The notes under the pieces are model-generated. The model saw only the letters and a list, made by a program, of their open reading frames with translations, made no database searches and was not told where the DNA came from. Positions 48,263 to 58,300 of a DNA stretch of 64,000 nt are shown one piece after another. The stretch covers positions 496,001-560,000 of the forward strand of contig JAQGDQ010000087.1 of NCBI GenBank assembly GCA_030141605.1. The letters are read 5' to 3'. The stretch comes from Tubiluchus corallicola. Lineage: Eukaryota; Priapulida; Priapulimorpha; Priapulimorphida; Tubiluchidae. How positions within the stretch are numbered: position 1 is the stretch's first letter; every line of letters starts with the position of its first letter. The position numbers and the translations under genes are program-made.

Positions 48263-50791
48263 TTAACATGGTTTTGAATATGATGAAAGTTCTTGTTCTA
48301 ATTCTTTTATTTCATCAAGAAGTTTACATTTCTTCAACTTTAACTGAAGCAATACATCTAAAAATACAATAAATGATGATTGAAAAAATGCATGAGAAAA
48401 AACCTGATGCACATGTCAGGTGTATTTCAAAGATTTTGCAAATTCATGACATACAGAGTCTTAATTTTTAGCTGTAACAAATCTACAGCACATAGACTTT
48501 CAAAATTTGACAGGTGCTAAGATCTCAATTGTATTATAATATTTGAAACATTAAAGAAATTTAACGTGGAACTTTTGAAGCAGTTAAACATATATTATGT
48601 ACCAACACAGCTGCAGATGACACACAGTTACATAAGAAATTGTCATATAATGGTAATTCCCAACATACAGTGTATAACCATTATAATGAACACAGTTTAT
48701 TGCGAACACACCGGTAATGCAAACTCACAAAAGGGAAGGAACTTTCGACATTTATTTAGCTAGTATAATAGCTTTCATTACAGCATGCTCTGTTATTGCA
48801 TATTGCGAACTTCTTGTCAGGTCAAATTGTTTGCATTACTATGTATTTATAAGTTTTTATTGCGTACTTTACCTTTACAGCCATTTGCAAGTTAATTTAC
48901 AGTTAAATTTAACCCATCATTCTTGGTGCTGCAAAAAAGTTGCTGAGCAAGCAGCATGCGGAGTTATGACATGTCGAAAAGTCATTTTGTCTACTACTGT
49001 ATAAAAATAATGAGTCACTCAGCAGTTTATCATCAAGCTGTTTTGCTTATGTATGTACAATGGCAGCGCACTGCTGAGATGTTTTTTTCATACAAGTGAT
49101 AAATCCTATGCAAAAACTTTTCATAAAAGGGACAAACAATAAAAATTTTTTATGCAAACAAAATTGACTGACTTTTTTGAATCTCGTTGACTTTACTAAA
49201 CAAATCAAGTAAATTTAAAACAGAACATGCACACGCAATTTAGCATGGAAACGTTTGATAATTTTTAGTTTATTGAAATTACATACTTTTCATTGAATTT
49301 AACTATGCTGCAAATTAGTTGTTACTTGACAACATCTTCTAAAAGTAGTTACAATCCGCTATGAAGCCACACATTGTACATTATGTATACACTTTTATTG
49401 TTAATAGTCCCTCTAGTAGTCATACACATGTGATTAGCCGCATATGCTTATAGAGTACCTCGGTTATGGAGCACTTTTTCTGGGTCCTTGGGCAGGTTCA
49501 CTAGACTAATGTTATACTGTACATTAAACATAATAGCAGTTAGGTATAATACCATAAATGACAAAAAAAATTTGTCGCAATAAAGTAAAGAATAAAAGTC
49601 AAGTCACCTTCAGTTAATTCTGGATGTTGTTGAAGTTCTGCTACAATATGGAGAGCTTTATCATGAGTTGAAGAAGTGCATGTACCTTCACTACAGTCAC
49701 CCCATTTTGTTTCAAGGTATTTTTTCTCTACTACCTAAATGCAATATTAAGTAGCATAATTAAACAAAGCTTATTAATGATAATAATTCAGTAACTAGTC
49801 TGGCATGCAAAACATTGGGTTACTACATTACAGAGTTTTTTCTGACCAAATGCCTAGACACTATTTAACCATTACCATGGAATCCGTTTTATCATAAAAA
49901 TTAGAGTGCAAAGTTACCTATTGTGCAGTCACAATAAAAAAGCTGGCTAAGAGCTAACTACATCAAAAACAAAGAGAATGATACCACCTTCGTGAACCAG
50001 GGGTCGGTTTCACAAAGTTGTCACTAAGTTAACAACATCATTATTACATTCAATTAACTATTAATAACGACATAGTCAAGTTAGTGACGGCTTTGTGAAA
50101 CTGGGCCCAGATCTGTTTATAAGATTACAACGCAAGCGAGTTACCCAAAAAGATCCTCCTAACTATTTACCACATAATAACATTTTCTAATTGTTAATAT
50201 CACACAACCGAATAAAACTACCTATATGCGGTTTTTATTTACTTTTGTAGTGCTACATTTTAAGGCAGCACATGAATTCTGTAACAAAATCACTGTAGTT
50301 ATTACAGAGCCTTATGGCTTCTTTTCCAGCCAAAAAAACATCCCTGTTAAATAGCCATGCGGAAAAGACCAGATTCACCTCCTAAGCCAAAAAACATCCC
50401 AGTTAAATAGCAATGTGGAAAAGAAGCCATAAGGCTCACTAGTCTCTCTTGTACTGATCACTGCCTTAAACTACTTGGGCAATAAATCAGGACTGTCTAT
50501 GTAAAAACTTTTACTCATAGTATACTACACCTAAGCTGAAAATTATCACAAAAAACATAGCAAGTTCGGAACATTACATATCTCAAATTACACACTTATG
50601 GAGCAACTTAGGACAAGAATATTTACCTGTGACAAATGCTTTATATCCATGCACAACTTTTTAACATTATTAGAAATTCTGTTTTGTTCCTGTTCCTCTT
50701 CATATCGCTGTTCAGCTGCAGCTTTATATGCTTCTTTATCTACGATATCCACTGTCGTTGACGTCACTTCTTCAGAATTCTCAAAGCTCAT
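48263..50791 (-). CDS. Small charged coiled-coil protein, 128 aa, 3 exons, unrecognised
   Basis: Exons 50627-50791, 49608-49734 and 48263-48357 (387 nt with stop) join in frame with clean sites: CAG|GTAAAT to TTTAG, then AAG|GTGACT to TTTTAG. The start ATG begins MSFENSEEVTSTT. The protein is acidic at first, then helical and charged (AAAEQRYEEEQEQNRISNNV), has a central Cys-containing loop (KWGDCSEGTC), and ends in a heptad-rich helix (LLQLKLKKCKLLDEIKELEQ) before the stop. Size and layout suit a small subunit of a multiprotein complex, for example a cytoskeletal or kinetochore component. I do not recognise the family and assign no function. The first exon stays open upstream of the ATG to an acceptor at 50815-50816, so there is at least one more 5' exon, coding or not. 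Confidence 0.75.
48358..49607 (-). other. Intron 2 of the coiled-coil gene
   Basis: AT-rich, 1.25 kb, no other feature seen. The plus-strand ORF at 48717-49004 is antisense and has no motif. Confidence 0.6.
49999..50110. mobile_element. MITE, about 110 bp, with long terminal inverted repeats
   Basis: The left arm GTTTCACAAAGTTGTCACTA and the reverse complement of the right arm GTTTCACAAAGCCGTCACTA match at 18 of 20 positions, flanked by GGGTC/GGGCCC. The whole element is nearly one hairpin. GGGxCxGTTTCACAAAG ends of this kind occur in many marine invertebrate genomes. It lies in intron 1 of the coiled-coil gene. Confidence 0.8.
50307..50437. repeat. Foldback element: perfect 21-bp inverted repeat enclosing a direct repeat
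   Basis: The arms at 50307-50327 (starting GAGCCTTATGGC) and 50417-50437 are perfect reverse complements. Between them a unit of about 37 bp (CCAAAAAACATCCC then GTTAAATAGC and GGAAAAG) occurs twice in direct orientation. The layout suggests a small foldback transposon or a duplicated insertion. It lies in intron 1 of the coiled-coil gene, about 200 bp from the MITE. Confidence 0.85.
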
Positions 50792-52117
50792 GTTTGTAAC
50801 ATGCTTATTGTTATCTGTAAATAAAATAATGGTAACAAATCAATAACATGTACGTGCCTGTGGAGCAGTTATTCACATGTGCATACAAAACTCTGTTGAA
50901 AATTAGATCTGTTGGGAGCGGAGTAGGACACTACTAGCCAAAGTAGGAGAATTTGTGTACTTGGGCTAGCCTATATTATTAATAGTAACAATTGAAAACG
51001 TCAAGACATGTTGAAATTATACATCTGATAAAATAAAATAATCTTATACGGCCAATAAGTATGGCTTCGATATTAATCCTTTTGAGGTGAAATAAGCCCA
51101 CTTGTTAGGTGATTCCAACGTTTGCTTAAGGTATAATCATTTTTATTTGATCTTGCTTGCTTTACAGACAAGTGATCTGTTTCACTACCTCTTGGACAAA
51201 TAATTGTTTTCTACTAAGTAAACGGGCTAGCGAGCTATGAGCCCCACATAGTTTCTCTCTTTAAAGCATTAGATACTTAGTTAATGTTATAATTATATTA
51301 ATGGAGCTAATAATAACGATGATATTATTATTACGTTTGTAAATAATACATTTGTAAATTGTCACTAGGACTATCAATCATTATTATAAAGTTGACTTTT
51401 TTCTAAAACAAATTTAGTTTTATATTTTATTATGTCATAATTCTCGATTCTCGACAGAAATTGCCAGTGCCCTACATGGGCTGTCCATGTACGATACTTA
51501 GCGTAGGTGTCCTACTTCGGCTAGCGGCATACTCCACGCCCTATAAGATCAATTCTGTGCGAAAAACGATTCAATCCCATACCCTTATTAGATATGAACC
51601 TATAACTTTAGTGAATGGGCTCTGGCGATCGATCTGGCCACTTGCGATCTCAGTTGCAACTGTGGCATCTTATAAGCCTCTTTCAAGTCACCTCTCAGTC
51701 TCTGGTAAGCTAGTGTTGGCAATTTAAGGAACTTCAACTAGTCAGTATACGATAATTCTCTCAAGTCACTAAGCCTTCTTGTCACATTTCTTTATGCTTG
51801 TTCCAGCTGATCTATATATTTCACCATTGATGGGTGCCACACTGAGCTTGAAAACTCCAAATGGGGCCTTGCAATCGCTTTGTGCAGACAGATAAACATA
51901 CAATGGGTAGGGTTACCTGTCTAAGGGTAAGTGGTAAATGTTCCATCTTAAGTAATTGGCCTTATATTGACGTTCTAGCAAAAAATTACAGTCTAGATGG
52001 TTCTGCTGTCAGCACAAATAAAATTAATTATGATGTATTAGTTTAATACTTTTAATACTATTAAAAACAATAACCTGCAAAACTGTGAAACCCACATCGT
52101 TACTTGCTGACACTTAC

Positions 52118-52231
52118 AATTTTCAAAAGGTGGCGCTACTAATATGGAAAAGCTTTGAGAAGATTTCTTGTCTTGTGTTGATAGAGATGGAAACCCCAGA
52201 AAGGTAAAACCATTATTACGCGCTTGAATCA
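52118..52231 (-). CDS. Candidate upstream exon of the 128-aa coiled-coil gene
   Basis: 114 nt bounded by a good acceptor (CTCTCTACAG) and donor (T|GTAAGTG). It is open in one frame throughout (IQARNNGFTFLGFPSLSTQD and onward to LVAPPFEN), phase 1 at both ends. Splicing to the acceptor at 50815-50816 keeps frame through the short stretch before MSFENSEE. It could instead be 5' UTR or chance; no domain is recognised and no further upstream exon was found. Confidence 0.3.
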
Positions 52232-55068
52232 CTGTAGAGAGCAGGATGCCTAGGGAGTAACCCGTGCATAATTGCCAACTAGTATGGGACGTAGGAAATT
52301 AATATGAAACACATATAGAACGTTTGTGCTTGTACAGCATCTTGCATATAGATCACCATATACTATCACAATCCACGTCTCTGCATATCATCTTCCCACT
52401 ATACACGGCAGGCGATAAGCCCATTGCTGTACATGGTGAGGCGATACAAGGCAAGTTGATATGCACCGCTGTGGTGTAGGGGATGTGGCAAGCACGAACG
52501 TCCCACTAGTATTTTCAGGCACCAGCTACAGTTATTTATTACTTAATAAAATGATAATGTTAGTTAATGCTAGTTAGCTAGAGCTTCCGGGTAACCCTTT
52601 CACTTGTCACTTGGTGCTACTCACACAGTAACACTAACAGTGTCAGTACGCAGTTATGAAAAAGTGCTTGCTGGTTTATACAGTATATAGAATGAGCACT
52701 AAACTTTCAAACTTTTAATAATTTTGTTCAGGTTCAGTTTCTCTGAATGTCATGGGGTGGACTGTAAGTAACTATAATTCTTGTTCTTGTCTAAGATTTT
52801 CCAAATACAGTTCGACTTCATTTTGAAGACTCTTACCCAGTATGAGTGTGCATGCCAAACAATCAGAATCAGAAGACTGGTGAGGATAGTTAAAGGATAA
52901 TGGAAATTAGGTATCTGGGAATGAAGTGATAATAATTGTGCGTGCTTCTGAAAATAGTGTGTCCAATAAGCTCCTTATTGCAAGAGCACTATCCCTTCAC
53001 CTGGGAAGAGCCCTCATTGGTGTATCAATGTCCATCATTGGACTTATGCTTTAGATTACCTGCAGACAACAGGTGACGGATACGTTACCACATTATCATT
53101 GTGCAAATTCCATTCCAGGATGTTGTGAATGAAGAACAAGTGCTTGAAGTATTTGCCACTGCCAATAGATATATGATGTGCCTGTTAAGTTTCAGCTCAA
53201 ATTGCGGCAGAGTGAAATTTTGACATAAATGGCATCTGGACAGCAACAGTTCAGTGTATTTTGTAAAACATTACTAGTCTCACACTCTGTTTCCTAATAG
53301 GTAACGTTGACCAGTGGGTGAAATGTCTGCAGCATATCCCTCTCTAGAGGTGTGATGGTATTGATGTAGAGCAAATCTTTCTGCTCTCTATTGAACCATT
53401 TTAACTTGGCTTATTAGTACTTGCGTTTAAAGGTCCCTGTCTGGCAGAATTACAAAGTGGGCCACACAAGTGCAACGTAGGCTTTGTTATTCATCTTAGG
53501 TAGTGTCGTTATAGGCATCCAGGTAATCGGAATTCTAACTATATCTCTGTCCGAAACCGGACCGGAACAGAAAGAATTGTTTCAAGCAGGATACTACAAA
53601 GGCTGCTTTCATTTTAGTTGTAGTTCATTAGGGTAGAATTAATTCCTAAATGCTAGAAAGCACTGAAGTACCCCTAGAACATTTTACGAACTAACAAGAA
53701 TTGCTTAGTTGACATATTAGTGTTTAAGAGCCCATAGTCTTGAGTTTAGAACATTTCTGATGCTATTATAACTACAGCTACTAGGATAATAAGTTACTAA
53801 TCCAAAGTCTTGGGTCTGTTAGCATTAATGATTTCCATCTTTGAAGTTTAAAGTATTATTGACCATTGAAGTGACACGACTGTTGTGTTGGTTCGAACAG
53901 AGGTCATTTGAGATATGCACTATGAGATCTTTAATGTATTTTACATTCTTTAATTAAATCCGTTGCATAATCTTAGTCAAGATAATTTCACATCAAGATC
54001 ATGTCGAAAATAAAATGTGAATTAATTTTTTTGCATTTCCCGTCTTTCAAGTTGGTATCAAAACTTAATTAATTTGTGGGCAGTACCATCATTACATAGT
54101 TTAGTATATATAACCATGGAGAGTGTATGACAATCTGTGTGGTTTGGTTTTATGAGTAATGACAGTTTTGCACATAGTAAGCTTTATGATCAATTTAAAC
54201 TCCCGGGAGACCAAGGTGTTCAAATCATACTGGAATCAACACTTTCAGCAATATAATACAGTATAGCTTAGGTACCACATCTTTGTTGATGTAGTTTTTC
54301 ACCTTTAAATTTTTCTCTTTTTTTATAATGTTGCAGAAAAAACTTTTTTTGTTCAGATTTTTGTTATTTCTAAATGCCCGCCAATTCTTCTTCCATTTCA
54401 TTTTGCTACAAAAACAAAATGCAATGCGGTAACACATGTGTGTTCCAGATCTTATATGCCATTGTTACAAGCAAGCATGTAATCTTTCATTTTCATCACC
54501 AAGCATCACTCTTCTTAGCATCTATGCATCAAGATTTCTGTAAGATCATTTTTGAATTGAAAATTCATAGTAGTTAGTTTGGGTTAAAAAGTAAGACTCC
54601 GGGCCATAAAATAAGTAAATGTGGTAATTACAGTACTAAAACAATGACTGGAATGCACTATTAGATACGTGCAAGAAAATGTTTGAATTGGTTATTTGTT
54701 GTTAACTATCAATTTTTTGCAATTGGCAATGTTGCTAACGATGTTACTAATCATTAACTTATTTGTTTGACATCTACTAGAACTAAAATAAGAGAAATAC
54801 ATATTTAAGGTGAACTAAATGAAGAAATGAGTGAAACTGAGGAATCACGGCATTTATAGAAATCATGAATAAAGTTGTGGTGTGTTGTTCTAGATAAATG
54901 GATGCCAAGTGTTTTGACTACTTAAATGTCATTAATTATCATCATGCATTTTTAGTATTTTGACCAGCTGCTTACTTAAATGTGCTCTGAGGTTTCCATA
55001 ATCATGGTAATAGCTACCATTTGTGAAAATTAGTAAAATATTGTAGAAGTCTGAAATCTGGTGTCACA
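52232..55068. other. Intergenic DNA between the divergent coiled-coil and BRMS1-like genes
   Basis: The two genes point away from each other, so this stretch should hold both promoters. I see no clear TATA or initiator. A weak SINE-like tRNA head may lie at 52468-52530 (GTGGTGTAGGGGATGTGG). The 3' half is AT-rich. Confidence 0.4.
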
Positions 55069-55351
55069 ATGGATACGTATCCAACCTACATGGACATGGT
55101 CAAGCTAGTGGATGATGTGGGTAATCAAGAACGGTTAGCACAGTCAAAACCAGTCTCCCATAAGCAGCCCACAAACGGCTTCATGCGATTCGCTCTGGAG
55201 AAAAGGAGCGAAGTAACGAAAGACCATCCAGGCATGAGCAATCGAGAAATCACAAAACTGCTGAGCACTCGATGGAAGCGCATGAGCAGAAGTGAACGTA
55301 AGCCGTATGAGATTGATTTAAACCAGAGCGATTTTAAGCGCAGGAGAAGAG
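55069..55351 (+). CDS. BRMS1-like coding exon 1: HMG box
   Basis: The exon encodes [16 protein letters not shown], then the box [20 protein letters not shown] and [20 protein letters not shown], then FKRRRR. The PxNxFMxF start, EITKLL helix 2 and W at residue 69 match Sox/TCF-type HMG boxes more than HMGB type, although I cannot assign the subfamily. The donor AGAAGAG|GTAACT (phase 1) joins to ATAATGATTCG in exon 2 to read D-N-D-S-K. Read through without splicing, the frame continues to a stop at 55425, giving a 118-aa HMG-only protein. Confidence 0.8.
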
Positions 55352-58300
55352 GTAACTTCAGGAGTTGGGAATATGGCTCGGCAAAGCAGAGTATCCCGAT
55401 TTACAGGGTAAAGAATAATTGGTGATTTTGTGAAATTAAGTTACTTTATTGTTCGAAACTAAGATTTTACAGTCAGTAAAAATATAAGCAATGAATCATA
55501 CACTTGTTAAGTTCTTGCTTTTATTCGGGATTATGTTGACGTAAGTTCAAAATAAAGCTCTAATGTTCTAAAATATTGAAAACTACAACAGCTTTTTTTA
55601 AATCAAAGCTTAGATTACATAATAATTACTTCAGATAGCTAAATTTTGTTAAAAGCTGCACGAGGCTCAGCAAATCCGCTAAGACTGTCGCCTTTTTGTC
55701 ACATTCACGTGAACAACAAATAGGTGCGGTACAGTGATAAGCATGATCATGAAGTGCAGTATTCGTTTGTGATGTCGGTGTGACATAGAGCCCATTTTCT
55801 TGACATCACATCAGCATTTTCTAGCAGTCTTCGCTTACGCAAACATGCTTGACGTGCAGGGAAGATGCCTACCATTGCACACACTATGGTTAGTTTGTGA
55901 CGTAAGCGATAGCTGTGTTCATTTGCCGTTAATCAACTTCTGAGGTAATTATTCAAATATTAGAAACAATTGCTAACTTTTACAAGCAAAAAATGTATAT
56001 TTTGGACAGTAAATTAAAATGAGATTGAGTTTAATCAGTCGTTTGCTGTTCCTTTTAGACTTTAGATAATGATTCGAAGGATGGGAAAGATGACAGTGAA
56101 GATGAAACTATGGATATGGATGAACCAGAGGATGTTATTACAGTTGTTGAGAGTGATAAAAGCACTGATGAATCCACATCATCTGCAGAGACGGATGCTG
56201 AGGATAGCTCTGGTATAGTACTGACTGTCTCCAGCTTTGCAAATATGCTCTTAATTAAATATCGGTGCTTGTGTAATGTTGCTATGCTCTTTAAAGTATT
56301 TCGCTAATTTTTGAAGACTAGCTTGATGTTATGTTTTTGGTTAATTTAATGATTTCTGAAATATTGTATTATTTATGCTTACATGAAAGTACTGTGTGTG
56401 AATCTGCTTTATTTTAAAATGTGGATGCTTTCATTTTTTGATCTGCATTAGAAATTTTTGGGGATTCTGCCATAAATATTATGCCGCTGGTTGTAAATAT
56501 ATTGTCTTGTGTTACTTCTAGTATTTTTCTTAAGGGTATTTTAAAAAAAGCATTAATTTTTAGTAAAAGTAATATTGAATGAAATACCAGTTGATCTTCT
56601 GCGAATTTCAGACATGGATGAAGAAGAATGTGAATTGCGGAGAACGGAGTGTTTGTATGACATGCATGATTTAGAAAAACAATTCAGTGATTTAAAAGAA
56701 AAGTACGTATTTTTCTTTTTTTAGTTTCTTGCAGCAATGAAAAGTTTCATCATGGCATGATATCGTTTGACTTGTTTACAATAACACTAATTTGCCCTAT
56801 TGCCTTCCCACTTTTTTATTGGAATATGCCTGTTTCTGCGCTCTCAGTTCATTGTTATATTTTATTATAGTTTGTACAGAGAGAGAATAAGCCAGATTGA
56901 GGCAAAATTAAAAGAAGTCCATTTGGGTGTGGCTCCCGAGTACTTAATACCTCTGGGTGAACTCCAAGAAAATATGCGTGTTCGAACACAAGTTGCAGGT
57001 GAGGTAGTAGTAATCACATTCTTGGTTGAAAGAAATGCGGTTTTATGACTTAGTTAGTAATTTTTGCACAATGTGTATGTGATTTTGTGCCCCAAGGATG
57101 CTGTATGACAGTTTCATGTGTGTTATCTTAGCTAGAAGAAGTAATACTTCTACAGTTTGATGTGCAGAAGAAACATGTCATATTCACTTTTGGTGTCTTC
57201 GATAATCACGTTTAAGTTGCTTATATTGTCTATGGAGATATTGTTTATTTATTGTTAATACATGTATATATGCATGTTGTTGTGGATTTATTACAAGGTG
57301 AACATTGTGAAATTCTCAAATTGACATTGATTGTTGTCATTGCGTGATAATATTTGCAGATTTTTATGCTATTACGTGACGAAATCATTGATGTGGACGA
57401 ATGAAACTAAACAGCATTATTATTCTTTTGAGAGTTTTGACTAATTTATTAACTCGAATACTTAGGTATTTTGAAAGAACTTCGTACTGAAGCAGTTAGA
57501 AAAGATTATGATTGTGAATTGCAGTCAGCACATCAAAGCTATGAGGTAGGTCTGAAATTTGATGGAGTTGGTGCATTAGGTGTGTAGTAAGTTCGTAAAA
57601 TTTTTATTTTTATGTTGTTTAGAGATGTGTTCGGCAATATTAAAACTAGTGTTTCCATCGAGTACTCGGGTACTTACCCGCATTGTTTATTATCCGAGCC
57701 TGATATTCCTACCCATTCCAACAGTGAAAATGCAGACAATATTATTAATAGGATGGTCATTAAATAAGAATTCATTTAAAATTTAAATGCTGCTTTCAGT
57801 GGCACACTTGTACTGTACAATAGATACCTACTAGGAAACTATTAACACTGTACTGGCACATTGCCAACCTCCACTCAAACGGTCTTTAATAAATTATTAT
57901 TTGAAATACTGCATAGGGATGTTTTCAGCATTAGCAAGCTAACAGCGATTATATCTCTATTAGTTACAAGCATATAGCAGACCAAACCATTTTTGCTGAA
58001 GGGATGACCTACAAAACTTCACGGAAAATAAACTGTGATTTTACAAAAGGGTTAATTATTCAAGCAAAATGGTTTATTAACATCTAAAGGCTTTCAGGCC
58101 ACTAGCAATGATGCCAACAAACAGATTGTTAAGTTTAACAATCCAGATTGATTGTTTAACGTTACTCAAAAACCACAATAGATTATTATAATCCCTATGC
58201 TGTAGGTGATTCATTGATAAAACATGCAATACACATAATTAAGAAGCCTGAGAGATAAGGCGGTGCAGTGGCAGAACACTAATTTTTGTGATTCAAGTGT

